Positions 25,706-34,894 of a stretch of 64,000 nt of DNA are shown here, piece by piece. A program made the position numbers and the translations under genes. Within the stretch, counting starts at the first letter, position 1. Each line of letters starts with the position of its first letter. The notes under the pieces were generated by a model. That model had not been told where the DNA came from, ran no database searches, and worked only from the letters and a program-made list of their open reading frames with translations. Origin of the DNA: Pseudomonadota bacterium. GTDB taxonomy: Bacteria > Pseudomonadota > Alphaproteobacteria > Rhizobiales > Hyphomicrobiaceae. The DNA lies in NCBI GenBank assembly GCA_023423275.1, contig JAFAFW010000082.1, positions 1-64,000 of the forward strand, written 5' to 3'.

Positions 25706-26073
25706 AGCTCTATGACGCGTTCGCCTTGATGGGCGATTGTCTTAAAAGCGCGGCACCCATTGATTTGATGTGCCCGACCTTCGTTAATCTCTTGTTTATC
25801 GAATAATCTTCATTTATGTCTGAAATAGTGCATTTATTGACTGCAGGTGGCGGGGCGGCTGGCCGGTGTCTGGATGGGCGCTGGTAGGTCGCGCCGATCG
25901 GGGAGCTGAGCGCTCCCGAGGTTTCTGGTTCCAAAAGTCACAGCTTTGGGCTCGGTCCGTCGCCGGCGGGCGGAATGGCGGCTGTCTGCCGTCTTGGGAA
26001 AGCCAGTCTTCTGCGTCTCGACGACTGGCAGGTTGAGGCGCCCCCCGCGAGGGGCCGAATGGAGAGAAGACAA
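25706..26073 (+). promoter_or_regulatory. AT-richer leader upstream of the pilus operon
   Basis: No gene is supported in these 368 bases. The stretch 25735-25845 is clearly AT-richer than its surroundings and is the likely promoter and regulatory zone for the chaperone-usher operon. A specific -35/-10 pair could not be fixed. GGAGAG before 26074 is the first ribosome site. Confidence 0.4.
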
Positions 26074-26601
26074 ATGCGTCGACTGATATTGGCGGCAGCA
26101 AGCTGCTTTCTGGCGATGACGTCCGCGTCGTGGGCACAGTCCGCGACCCAGGATTTCACTTTGGAGGCGACGGCGGCCACGAGTTGCTCGTTGGATTCAT
26201 CTGCGGGCACCACGCGTACCGTCGAGATTTCGTCCTCGACATCGACGCCAACCGGAACTGTCTCCGGCGGGCCGTCGACCATCACGGTATCCTGTAACGC
26301 CGGTTCCTCTGTTGAGTTGAGCAGCCTCAACGACGGGTTATTGCTGAGTGGTGAAACAGAAAAGCTCAGCGATGGCGGTCTCGATAACTTCATCGACTAC
26401 TCCGCCTCGATCAACGGCGGCAGTGGAGCCGTAACCCTCGATACGTCCGATGCGGGCACCGATCCGGCCACCGGTTCTTATGCCGAGGCCGCGATTTCCG
26501 GCGACACGCAGACCATCACCATCACGCCTGCGAGCGGTAATCCGCTGCTGCCTGGGTCCTATTCCGACACGCTGACAGTAACGGTTTCTCCGCAAGTCTG
26601 A
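26074..26601 (+). CDS. Spore-coat-U domain pilin subunit (archaic chaperone-usher type)
   Basis: A 175-residue secreted subunit. The signal peptide MRRLILAAASCFLAMTSASWA is followed by a single spore-coat-U (SCPU)-like domain with two cysteines (Cys in ATSCSLDSS and ITVSCNAG) and a C-terminal PGSYSDTLTVTVSP strand. Such domains polymerise by donor-strand exchange in Csu-like pili. As the first gene before chaperone, usher and tip genes it is the probable major pilin. ATG 26074 follows GGAGAGAAG; ATG 26059 is an alternative. Its second half resembles the C-terminal half of the last gene in the operon. Confidence 0.8.
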   Translation: MRRLILAAASCFLAMTSASWAQSATQDFTLEATAATSCSLDSSAGTTRTVEISSSTSTPTGTVSGGPSTITVSCNAGSSVELSSLNDGLLLSGETEKLSDGGLDNFIDYSASINGGSGAVTLDTSDAGTDPATGSYAEAAISGDTQTITITPASGNPLLPGSYSDTLTVTVSPQV

Positions 26602-26631
26602 CAGGCCGCGCTCCCCAGAAAGGCCTACGCC

Positions 26632-27384
26632 ATGATCGTTCCGAGATGCTTTCGGCTGCTGCTATGGGCCATGTTTCTGTCTGGCGTGCCGGCGATTGCT
26701 GACGCCGTATCGGTGTCGCCGGTCCACGTCGAGATGGTATCGGCGGGGAGAGCCAGCCGGGCTCAAATAACGGTCACCAACACGGGCAGCGCTCCGCTGC
26801 CCGTGGAGGCTTCGCTGCAGCAACTCCTGATCGGTAACAATGGGGAGCGCGTCTTCAAAGCCGGTGGCGACCAGTTCCTCGTGTTTCCGCCGCAAGCGAT
26901 GATTCCGGCTGGCGGTGTGCAGGTGTTCCGCGTGCAATGGGTCGGTGAGCCCCTACTGAAGGCGAGCGAGACTTACATGCTCTCCATCAGTCAGCTTCCG
27001 GTGCAGTTGCCGAAATCGCAGAGCGGCGTCCAGGTTGCCGCCAGTTTCGGGGTCGTGATCAACGTTGCCCCGCCGCGGGGAATGCCTCAGTTGCGCGTTG
27101 TTGCGGCGGCCGTGACGCGAGGAAAGGATGGTGCGCTGCGCCCGACGATCACCGTCGAGAATCCGACGAATGTCCATGCGCTGCTGCCGCAATCGACAAT
27201 ACGCCTCTCCGCCGGAAGTTGGTCGCAGGTTCTGAGCGCACCGGCCCTGAGCCAGGGGCTCGGCATCGGTATCGTCCAGCCCGGCGCGCGCCGCACGTTC
27301 GTTCTTCCAGCCGCGTTGCCGGTCAACGCTGGTCCCCTCGAGGCGGTGCTGGATTACAGGCCGAAGCCGAGGCGCGGCGGCTGA
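26632..27384 (+). CDS. Periplasmic pilus chaperone (PapD-like)
   Basis: A 250-residue chaperone with a signal peptide (cleaved near AIADA, residue 25) and the PapD N-terminal immunoglobulin domain: VSVSPVHVEM, RAQITVTNTG, FKAGGDQFLVFPPQAMIPAGGVQVFRVQWVG. The F-G strand equivalent is YMLSISQLPVQLP. A less conserved second domain follows (residues about 150-250). It holds pilin subunits by donor-strand complementation and hands them to the usher. It starts 30 bases after the pilin stop. Confidence 0.88.
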   Translation: MIVPRCFRLLLWAMFLSGVPAIADAVSVSPVHVEMVSAGRASRAQITVTNTGSAPLPVEASLQQLLIGNNGERVFKAGGDQFLVFPPQAMIPAGGVQVFRVQWVGEPLLKASETYMLSISQLPVQLPKSQSGVQVAASFGVVINVAPPRGMPQLRVVAAAVTRGKDGALRPTITVENPTNVHALLPQSTIRLSAGSWSQVLSAPALSQGLGIGIVQPGARRTFVLPAALPVNAGPLEAVLDYRPKPRRGG

Positions 27385-27429
27385 TCGCGGCCACACCGAT
27401 TGGCGAAAAGAAACCAACCGGGCCAACTC

Positions 27430-30087
27430 ATGGTGACTTTGCCAATTCGCCGCCGAAATCGATATTACGCGGCGGCGACGATCGTCCTGTGTGCCCTGTC
27501 GGGTCTTCTGGCCGTCCAATCTGCGTGGGCAAAAGAGGCTGGCGCTTCGGCCGCACAACTCAATCCGACGGGACGCAGCGTGGTGATGCCGGTCCCCTTC
27601 AAGGAGGGGGCCGACAGCCTCGGCGAAATCCTCATCACGATCGCTGCTGACGATACCGTGACGATCTCCAAGCCTGCGATCGTAGAGTTGCTTGGTAAAA
27701 CCTTGAATGCGGACGAACTGGCACGCCTCGCAGCGCTTCCCGACGAACGCGGTGTTCTGACATTGCAGGACATGCGTGATGCCGGATTCGCGATCAGGCT
27801 CGACGCCAGCCTGCTCGAAATCGTCTTCGAGAGTCACACCGATCAGCGGGCGCGCTCACAGATCAGCTTGTCGAGAAAGAGATCCCGTGGGAGCGAGGCA
27901 AACGTCGTTCCACCTGCTGCGCTATCCGGGTACATGAATATCCGGGCCATTGCCGACTATATCTGGGAGGCGGAGGATGGCCGGCAGGGGTTTGGCGGGA
28001 CACGGTTCGATCTCGATGCCGTTCTGCGATATTCGGATATCGTCTTGGAAAGCGAGGCCATCTACGAGGCCAACGGTGACACCGATCGCGATATTTACGG
28101 CAACAGATTTTACACCTTTCAGAATTCAGGCCTGAAACGGCGCGGAACGCGGGTTGTCTACGATCTAACGGACAGTCTGGTGCGGATCCAGGCTGGTGAT
28201 ACGCGGACGCTCGGAACCAGTTTTCAGCGCACCACCGATGCACTCGGCATTGCCATCGAGAAATCGCCGCGCAAGCTCGCTCCGGGCGAGAACCTGAGGC
28301 CGACGGGGCGCAAATCCTTTCGTATTGAGCGGCCCAGTGACGTTGACGTTCTTGTCAACGGCTCCGTCATGCACAGTATGCGGCTTCGTCCCGGCCATTA
28401 TGATCTTTCCGATTTGCCGCTTCGCACCGGCGCGAATGACATCGAACTCGTGATCACGGACGATGCAGGAGGCCGGCAGGTTTTGTCGTTTGCGGCATTT
28501 TCCGACCTCAAGCTGTTGGCGCCGGGGCTGAGCGAATGGTTTCTCGGCGGAGGTATGCCCTCGTATTTGCGCGACGGCGAGATCACCTATCTCGATGACA
28601 CCTGGTATGGCAGCGGCTTCTATCGCCTCGGATTGACCGACCTCGTTACAGGAGAAATACACGCGCAGGCGGACAACCACGTGATCATGGGCGGGTTCGC
28701 AGCGTTTATGGCCAGCCCTGTTGGCTTGCTATCCTTGAATGCGGCGGCAAGCGCGCACACGGTCTTCGGCTTTGGCGGTGCCGTGAGTCTGGGGTGGGAA
28801 CACTCCAATTTTCGTGGCTGGACCGGTGGGCGAGAGAGTTTCCGGCTGTCGGCGGAATATCGCAGCCGGAATTTTTCCGTGGCGGGAGAAACCGTCAACT
28901 ATGCGGAGTTCGAGCTGCGGGATCCCAACTCCTATTACTACGTGCCATATTCCTTGCGGCTTTCAGGATTTTATAGTTTTCCGGTCACGGAAAAAATAAG
29001 CGGAACGATCTCAGGTCGATATCTCGTCGCCACGGATACGCCGTCCGACGATCGGCTGAACCCCTATCAGGTTCACGGCGATCGCTATGGGCTAGATCTC
29101 TCGATATCGACTCCGATTTCTCGGTTTACCTCGCTGGGACTATCGGCCGGCTATTCGAACGAGCTTTATGGCCGCGCCGGTCCGGACAGCAGAGACCCGG
29201 CATTTCGCGTTGGCGTTCGGCTGCATTATCGGCCGGACTCGCGGACAAGCGTAGCTGGCAATTACGATAGCCTCGGCGATCGGACGTATATTTCGGCTGT
29301 CCGGCGAGAGGATCGCGGACTTGATCGCTGGGACGCCAACCTGACGATCCACCACGCTGATGTTGACGATCATGCTCAGGCCAGTGCCAGCGTCGGCTAC
29401 CAGGGGCCGCGTGGCGAGCTGCGCCTCTCGCATTCCATCGGGGTTGGTGGAATCGGCTACGACTCGTTCATTCTCAATGACGCCGACAATCGCACATCGC
29501 TGCAAGCCGGTGTGTCGCTGGCTTTCGCCGATGGCCATGTTGCAATTGGTGCTCCCATTCGCGGAAACGGGTTCGCGGTTGTCTATCCGCATGACAGCAT
29601 AGCCGACCGGGAAATATTTGTCGGGACGGAAAGTCAGCCCAAAGCGCATAGCGACTGGCTTGGTCCGGCCTTGGTGCCGGACGTCCCAGCCTACACGCGC
29701 ACGACATTACCGGTGGACGTCGCCGATCTCCCGGTTGGATACAGCCTCGGGGCTGGTGCATTCGAATTGAACGCACCGTATAAGGCCGGTTATGCGCTGC
29801 AGGTGGGATCGGATGCGGCTATCTCGGCATTCGGCAGACTACTGTATGCGGATGGGCTCCCGCTCTCGCTGCTCACCGGCCACGCTTACGCCGTCGGCAA
29901 TCCAGCCCAAAAGATTCCTCTGTTCACGAACGCAGGCGGCCGCTTCGCGATCGAGGGCCTGACCCCCGGGCGTTGGATCGTTGAAATGGCGACCGGTTCA
30001 AGCCCAGCCCGTTTCGCGATGCAAATCCCGGCAGGAACCGAGGGGCTGCACACCGCGGGTGATTTGAGACCGATGGAGGCGGAATAA
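27430..30087 (+). CDS. Outer-membrane pilus usher
   Basis: An 885-residue FimD/CsuD-like usher from ATG 27430; a TTG at 27400 would add ten residues without function. A signal peptide ends near SAWA (residue 34). Then come an N-terminal chaperone-binding domain (about 50-150), a beta-barrel of about 24 strands with a plug (about 160-720, for example ADYIWEAEDGRQGFGGTRFDL, GYQGPRGELRLSHS) and C-terminal domains with VLVNGS and PLFTNAGGRFAIEGLTPGRW. It forms the secretion pore and assembly platform for the pilus. Its stop at 30087 directly abuts the next ATG at 30088. Confidence 0.9.
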   Translation: MVTLPIRRRNRYYAAATIVLCALSGLLAVQSAWAKEAGASAAQLNPTGRSVVMPVPFKEGADSLGEILITIAADDTVTISKPAIVELLGKTLNADELARLAALPDERGVLTLQDMRDAGFAIRLDASLLEIVFESHTDQRARSQISLSRKRSRGSEANVVPPAALSGYMNIRAIADYIWEAEDGRQGFGGTRFDLDAVLRYSDIVLESEAIYEANGDTDRDIYGNRFYTFQNSGLKRRGTRVVYDLTDSLVRIQAGDTRTLGTSFQRTTDALGIAIEKSPRKLAPGENLRPTGRKSFRIERPSDVDVLVNGSVMHSMRLRPGHYDLSDLPLRTGANDIELVITDDAGGRQVLSFAAFSDLKLLAPGLSEWFLGGGMPSYLRDGEITYLDDTWYGSGFYRLGLTDLVTGEIHAQADNHVIMGGFAAFMASPVGLLSLNAAASAHTVFGFGGAVSLGWEHSNFRGWTGGRESFRLSAEYRSRNFSVAGETVNYAEFELRDPNSYYYVPYSLRLSGFYSFPVTEKISGTISGRYLVATDTPSDDRLNPYQVHGDRYGLDLSISTPISRFTSLGLSAGYSNELYGRAGPDSRDPAFRVGVRLHYRPDSRTSVAGNYDSLGDRTYISAVRREDRGLDRWDANLTIHHADVDDHAQASASVGYQGPRGELRLSHSIGVGGIGYDSFILNDADNRTSLQAGVSLAFADGHVAIGAPIRGNGFAVVYPHDSIADREIFVGTESQPKAHSDWLGPALVPDVPAYTRTTLPVDVADLPVGYSLGAGAFELNAPYKAGYALQVGSDAAISAFGRLLYADGLPLSLLTGHAYAVGNPAQKIPLFTNAGGRFAIEGLTPGRWIVEMATGSSPARFAMQIPAGTEGLHTAGDLRPMEAE

Positions 30088-31044
30088 ATGGCACGCGCCA
30101 GTAAAATCACACTCGCTGTCGTCGGTTATGCAGTGCTGGCCATCTGTGGAATAACGACGGCGGCTGCTCAATGCGCGGGCGGCGGCGGTGGGTTGGACGT
30201 CTCCGGGACGGTCAGTCCGGCCCTGAGCAGTTATAATCCGTTCTCGACCGTGCCGCAGTCGCAAGTGTTTTCTTTCACGATCGTGAACAGTGAGACGACG
30301 GATTGTTCGGTATCGATCGCATTTTTGCGGCCTGGATTGCCGACGATGTCGAAAGGAGGCGATACGCTTGGCTACGACATCACCTCTGGCGGGTCCAACA
30401 TCGTTTTTTCAGGCAGCACGCCTGCGCCGGGCAATCGAGTCGATCTGACGATTGCCGGCAACAACGGCTCCGCTGTCGTCACCTATCGCGTCGAGGTGGA
30501 GGACGGTCAGGCCGTTTCCGCGGGAGCTTATCTGGATGCGGGCGTTTCGCTGGAGTTTTTCGAGCGTGATGCCGGGGGCACGTTGACCGGGACCATCAAG
30601 TCCATAGCGGCAAGCGTCAGCGACACAGTGGCAAGTATCTGCGATTTTCCAACGCCGAGCGTCACGAGCCTGAATTTCACCTCGCGCATCGTCAATGCGG
30701 TGCCGACCAGTCAGCCGTTGGTGCTTGAAGTGCCGGGAGTACAATGCACCACGCCGGCCTTCATCAAGCTCAGCGGAGACGCCATGCGCCAAAACCCATC
30801 GCCCAGCCCGCTGGCGAACTTCGATCATTTCATCAACTACAGCGCCGCGGCGACGCTCGGCTCCGCGTCGGTGACGCTGACGACGTCGGAGGTGGCGGGA
30901 TCGGATACGGCGACATCTGCGGGCGTGACATCGGGGCTTGCAAACGGTGCGGTCGATCTCAGCATCGGACTGGTGCCCGGCAAGCCTGTCCAGGCCGGGC
31001 ATTACGAAAGCATCCTCACTCTGGAAATCATTCCGGAGTTTTGA
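30088..31044 (+). CDS. Two-domain SCPU pilus protein, probable tip adhesin
   Basis: A 318-residue secreted protein with a signal peptide ending near TAAAQ (residue 28). It holds two spore-coat-U-like halves, about 28-185 and 186-318, each with a Cys pair. The first should be the receptor-binding lectin-type domain and the second the pilin domain that connects to the shaft, as in CsuE-type tips. The second half repeats features of the first pilin: FDHFINYSA against LDNFIDYSA, and QAGHYESILTLEI against LPGSYSDTLTVTV. It is translated directly after the usher with no gap. The tip role is inferred from position and two-domain form. Confidence 0.78.
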   Translation: MARASKITLAVVGYAVLAICGITTAAAQCAGGGGGLDVSGTVSPALSSYNPFSTVPQSQVFSFTIVNSETTDCSVSIAFLRPGLPTMSKGGDTLGYDITSGGSNIVFSGSTPAPGNRVDLTIAGNNGSAVVTYRVEVEDGQAVSAGAYLDAGVSLEFFERDAGGTLTGTIKSIAASVSDTVASICDFPTPSVTSLNFTSRIVNAVPTSQPLVLEVPGVQCTTPAFIKLSGDAMRQNPSPSPLANFDHFINYSAAATLGSASVTLTTSEVAGSDTATSAGVTSGLANGAVDLSIGLVPGKPVQAGHYESILTLEIIPEF

Positions 31045-31068
31045 CGCTGTAACGAGAGCCGCAATCCG

Positions 31069-32856
31069 TCAAGTCAGAGGCCACGCCAGTATGATGAGCG
31101 GTGTACCGACAAAAAGCACAATCAGCGACAGCGGCAATCCAAGCCGCGCGTAATCGCTGAAGCGGTAGCCGCCCGGCCCCATCACGAGCAGATTGTTCTG
31201 ATGCCCGATAGGAGTGAGGAAATCACAGGCGCATCCGAGCGCAACGGCCATCAGGAACGGATCGGCCTTGTAACCCAAGGTTTGTGCAACCACGGCCGCG
31301 ACGGGCCCGAGCATTAGCACCGCCGCCGCATTGTTGAGGAACGGGGTCAATATCATCGCCGAGGCGAGCATGATGCCAAGCGCGACGAACCCGGGAACCT
31401 GCGCGCCGACCGCTGCAATATTGTGGCCGATGAGATCCGTCAATCCGGTGGTTTGCAGGCTCTGTGCGATAGGGATCAGCGCCGCGAGAAGAACGATCAC
31501 CGGACCCTCGATGGACTCGTAAGCCTCTTTGAGAGTGATCTGGCGGAGCAGGATGACGAACACCGCGGCCGCGAAGAACCCGACCGCCACGGTCACGATC
31601 TTGAAGGACATCAGCACCATCGCGACAGCGAGGATGCTGAGCGAGATGATCCCCTGGGTTGACGAGCCGAGCGACAGGCTGCGGTCTGCGAGCGGCAGCA
31701 GACCCAGCTCCGACATTGTCAGTTGCAAGGTTTTCTCCCACCCCTGCAGCACCACGACGTCGCCGACTTGAAACTCCTGCGACTGCAGACGGGCCGCGCG
31801 GCGGTGGCCGGCGCGGCTGACTGCCAGCAGGTTCACGTCGTAGCGGCGGCGCAGAGCAAGGCTTGTCGCTGTTCGCCCGACCATCGGAGAGTCCGCCGTG
31901 ATGACAGCTTCTACGGTGCTCAGATCATCCCGAACGTTCTCTTCCTTGGGCAGTTCGCGCGCGTGCGCCAACTCGAGCTTTGTTTCGTCCATGAGATGTT
32001 TGACGGATGCCGGCTCGGCCTGAATGGTGAGAATGTCGCCGGTACGGATCGGCCACGGCGCACTCGGAACATAGGTCTGGCCATTTTCGCGCGAGATGCC
32101 GATGACGACGATGTCACCGGTTCCGGCCTTCTCGAGGTCGCCGACTGTTTTGTCGGCAAACGGCGAGCCCTCCCCAACGACAAGCTCGGTGGTGTAGTCC
32201 TCGATGGAGAAACGCTCTTCCGCGGACGGTGCGCCTCGGCGGTCCCTCGGCAGCAGGCGCCACCCGAATGTCAGAAATGCCACCACCAGAATGGTCAGCG
32301 GAAGACCGACGTACGCATAGTCGAAGATGCCGAATGGCTGGCCGGAGATCTCCTGGCGCACGGAGGCAATCAGCAGGTTGGGGGACGTCCCGATCTGCGT
32401 GATCGTGCCGCCGATCAGCGAAGCGAAGGCCAGCGGCATTAGATAGATGGAGGGTGACTGCTTGGTTTTGCGCGCGATCTGGATCGCGATCGGCATGAAG
32501 ATCCCGAGCGTGCCGACATTCTTCACAAAGGCGGACAGCAGGCCGACCGCGCCGGCCAAAGCCCCGATCTGCAAGGATGGCGATGTGACGCCGTTGAGCA
32601 ACCGGCGCGCGAGCCGATCGAGAATGCCGGATCGCGCGACAGCCTTGCTGACGACCAGCACGGTTGCGATGACGACGACGACCTGGTCGGAGAAGCCGAC
32701 GAACGCGTCGTCCTGAGGAACGATGCCGGTCATGATGGCAATCAGAAGGGCCGAGATCGCGACGACGTCGTAACGCCATTTGTCCCAGATGAAGAGGGCA
32801 AGCATCGAAATGACGATCGCGGACGCAATCGTCTGGTTGGCCGTCAGTCCGAACAT
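31069..32856 (-). CDS. SLC13/DASS-type permease with two RCK_C (TrkA-C) domains
   Basis: A 595-residue inner-membrane transporter. Membrane halves flank a cytosolic insert (about residues 190-390) with two TrkA-C-like domains (GSPFADKTVGDLEKAGTGDIVVIG and SPMVGRTATSLALRRRYDVNLLAV). The DASS hallmarks are a hairpin with SLIGGTITQIGTSPNLL (about 145-160) and the repeat equivalent LTPFLNNAAAVLML and CDFLTPIGHQNN late in the protein. The family carries sulfate, dicarboxylates or other anions with Na+; the RCK_C domains suggest ligand gating. ATG 32856 is chosen, with AGGGAC upstream. It converges on the pilus operon, with a 24-base gap. Confidence 0.9.
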   Translation of the reverse strand: MFGLTANQTIASAIVISMLALFIWDKWRYDVVAISALLIAIMTGIVPQDDAFVGFSDQVVVVIATVLVVSKAVARSGILDRLARRLLNGVTSPSLQIGALAGAVGLLSAFVKNVGTLGIFMPIAIQIARKTKQSPSIYLMPLAFASLIGGTITQIGTSPNLLIASVRQEISGQPFGIFDYAYVGLPLTILVVAFLTFGWRLLPRDRRGAPSAEERFSIEDYTTELVVGEGSPFADKTVGDLEKAGTGDIVVIGISRENGQTYVPSAPWPIRTGDILTIQAEPASVKHLMDETKLELAHARELPKEENVRDDLSTVEAVITADSPMVGRTATSLALRRRYDVNLLAVSRAGHRRAARLQSQEFQVGDVVVLQGWEKTLQLTMSELGLLPLADRSLSLGSSTQGIISLSILAVAMVLMSFKIVTVAVGFFAAAVFVILLRQITLKEAYESIEGPVIVLLAALIPIAQSLQTTGLTDLIGHNIAAVGAQVPGFVALGIMLASAMILTPFLNNAAAVLMLGPVAAVVAQTLGYKADPFLMAVALGCACDFLTPIGHQNNLLVMGPGGYRFSDYARLGLPLSLIVLFVGTPLIILAWPLT

Positions 32857-33002
32857 CGTGTGCTGTCCCTCCGCTGTCCCCCTCCGGCAAGCCGAACGTC
32901 CCTCGATGCGATCCACGGCCGGATGCATAGACACGGCGGTTTTGCGTTGAAGGGCCCGACGAAATCAACCGCGAGAAGCTGCCAAGGTTCCCGATCGTAA
33001 AC

Positions 33003-33830
33003 CTAATGCTGGTCTGTCGATGTTCCCGGAGGGGGGTGCGCCGCCTCCGCCCAGGTGCGGACTATCGCGGTGATGGCGTCGAGGCCGTCGGTCAGAGCCG
33101 CTGGTCCAGGTTGCAGAATGATCGGCGACTTGATCTCGTGCAGAGCGTTGGTCCGGATAGCGGGGATGCACGCGAAGCCAGGGCGCGCGCTCACTTTTTC
33201 CGGCCGGAATTTCTTGCCGCACCATGAGCCGATGATGATGTCGGGGCGCGTGGTGATGACGTCCTCAGCCGTGACGATCCTGTCTTTTGCCGATTTGCGG
33301 TCTGCGCGAGACGCGAAGACATCGACACCGCCCGCGATGGCGATCAGTTCCGAAACCCAGCCGATGCCGGAGATCATTGGCTCGTCCCATTCCTCGAAAT
33401 AAATGCGCGGACGACGCGGCAGGTGTTGGGCGGTCTCGGCAAGGTCGATCATGCGCTGCCCGAGGCGCGCGGCGAGGTCGTCGCCCTTGGCTGGGACGCC
33501 GGCCATTGCCGCCAGCAGCCGGATCATGTCGAGGATGCCTGACACGCTGCGCTGGTTGAAGGCGTGCACGGCGATGCCCTCGCGGATCAGGCTGGCGACA
33601 ATGTCCGCCTGGAGATCAGAAAAGGCGAGTACGAGATCCGGCTCGAGGGCGAGGATCTTCGGCACATCGGCGCTGATGAACGCGGAGACCCGAGGCTTCT
33701 CCCTGCGAACACGCGGAGGGCGTACCGCGTAGCCTGAAACGCCGACAATGCGGGCCTCCTCACCGAGCAGGTAGAGCGTTTCCACGGTCTCCTCGGTCAG
33801 GCAAACGATGCGTCGGGGAGGAAATGCCAT
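33003..33830 (-). CDS. BtuF-like binding protein without a signal peptide
   Basis: A 275-residue protein with the class-III periplasmic binding fold (BtuF/FhuD type): RIVCLTEETVETLYLLGEEARIVGVSGYAVRP, the EPDLVLAFSDLQADI hinge region and RPDIIIGSWCGKKF. The N-terminus begins MAFPPRRIVCLT and shows no export signal; no upstream in-frame signal-bearing start was seen. It may therefore act in the cytoplasm, as do some stand-alone cobalamin-binding proteins, and could bind a corrinoid or related ligand. No transporter genes for cobalamin or iron are adjacent, and no cobalamin riboswitch was visible upstream. Confidence 0.78.
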   Translation of the reverse strand: MAFPPRRIVCLTEETVETLYLLGEEARIVGVSGYAVRPPRVRREKPRVSAFISADVPKILALEPDLVLAFSDLQADIVASLIREGIAVHAFNQRSVSGILDMIRLLAAMAGVPAKGDDLAARLGQRMIDLAETAQHLPRRPRIYFEEWDEPMISGIGWVSELIAIAGGVDVFASRADRKSAKDRIVTAEDVITTRPDIIIGSWCGKKFRPEKVSARPGFACIPAIRTNALHEIKSPIILQPGPAALTDGLDAITAIVRTWAEAAHPPPGTSTDQH

Positions 33831-34033
33831 GGATCGATTCCAGAGTTTCGTTGCGACGCTTGGCCGGTCGCCGGCAGGAGTTCCTCAGCCACCTGTTTTG
33901 AGACCGCCTATCGCGCGACACCGGTATAGCGTAAGTGATTGCCAAATCCATCTCGCTGGGGGTGGCCGGGATGCGCCAGGGACGGGCAAGCCCAGCCTGT
34001 CCGAAAATAATATTGGGGAAGTGAGCGGCCGAC

Positions 34034-34768
34034 ATGGGAGTTGATCAGATTCTGCTGGTCCTGCTTGGGGCGCTGGCGGGAGGCATCGTCAATGGCCTGA
34101 CGGGGTTTGGGACCGGGATCACGGCGATGGGCTTTTGGCTCTATGCGGTCTCGCCGCCGGTTGCCGCTGCGCTCGTGATCATCTGCTCGGTCATCTCGCA
34201 CGTGCAGACGCTGCCGATGATCTGGGGCAAGATCGAATGGCGGCGGGTATTGGTCTTTGTGCTTCCGGGGATGATCGGCGTTCCGATCGGCACCTGGCTT
34301 CTGCCGCAAATCGATCCGAGAACCTTCAAAGTCGGCGTGGGCCTCTTTCTCGTGGTTTATGCAAGCTATGTATTGGCCAGGAAAGTGCAGATGAACAGCT
34401 CGATCGGCGGACGCGCTGCTGACGGGGTGGTTGGCCTGGGAGGAGGGGTTCTTGGCGGGCTGGCCGGGTTCTCCGGCGTTCTGCCGATCGTCTGGACCGA
34501 CATTCGCGGATGGAGCAAGCACGAACGCCGGACCGTTCTGCAGACTTTCAATTTCACGATCGGGGCGACAGCACTGGTTTCTTACGCTGTTTCCGGGCTG
34601 CTCACCCAGCAAGTCGCGTGGGCAACCGCGGCCGCGCTTCCAGGCACGATTGGCGGCGCGTGGGCGGGCTCGTACGCCTACCGGCGGTTGGGAGATCGCG
34701 GATATCAGAGGATCATCATGGTGCTGCTTCTGATTTCGGGTCTGCTGCTGTTGTCAACGAGTTGGTGA
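34034..34768 (+). CDS. TauE/SafE family sulfite-exporter-like membrane protein
   Basis: A 244-residue inner-membrane protein with about eight spans. It shows the two TauE/SafE halves, each with the family glycine motif: GGIVNGLTGFGTGI (residues about 16-29) and GGVLGGLAGFSGVLP (about 137-151), the second in the GLxG position before the R-x-V-x-Q-x-F segment (ERRTVLQTFNF). The family exports sulfonate-derived or small organic anions; the substrate here is unknown. It begins 203 bases from the divergent BtuF-like gene and lies upstream of a LysR regulator on the same strand. Confidence 0.9.
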   Translation: MGVDQILLVLLGALAGGIVNGLTGFGTGITAMGFWLYAVSPPVAAALVIICSVISHVQTLPMIWGKIEWRRVLVFVLPGMIGVPIGTWLLPQIDPRTFKVGVGLFLVVYASYVLARKVQMNSSIGGRAADGVVGLGGGVLGGLAGFSGVLPIVWTDIRGWSKHERRTVLQTFNFTIGATALVSYAVSGLLTQQVAWATAAALPGTIGGAWAGSYAYRRLGDRGYQRIIMVLLLISGLLLLSTSW

Positions 34769-34894
34769 CTTGAGACTGGCGCCCAGGTTCGCGCGGGGCT
34801 TGCGTTGCCGAAGTCTGGGGGCAATTCTGGCGTTTCCGGCCAGCAGTTACCAGTAGGTTGCCAGCACGTTCAATGAGCGCTTCGAGAACGCGTC

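Noticed and set aside
33831..34033. Cobalamin riboswitch upstream of the BtuF-like gene
   Set aside because: No B12-box-like conserved core was found in the 203-base gap.
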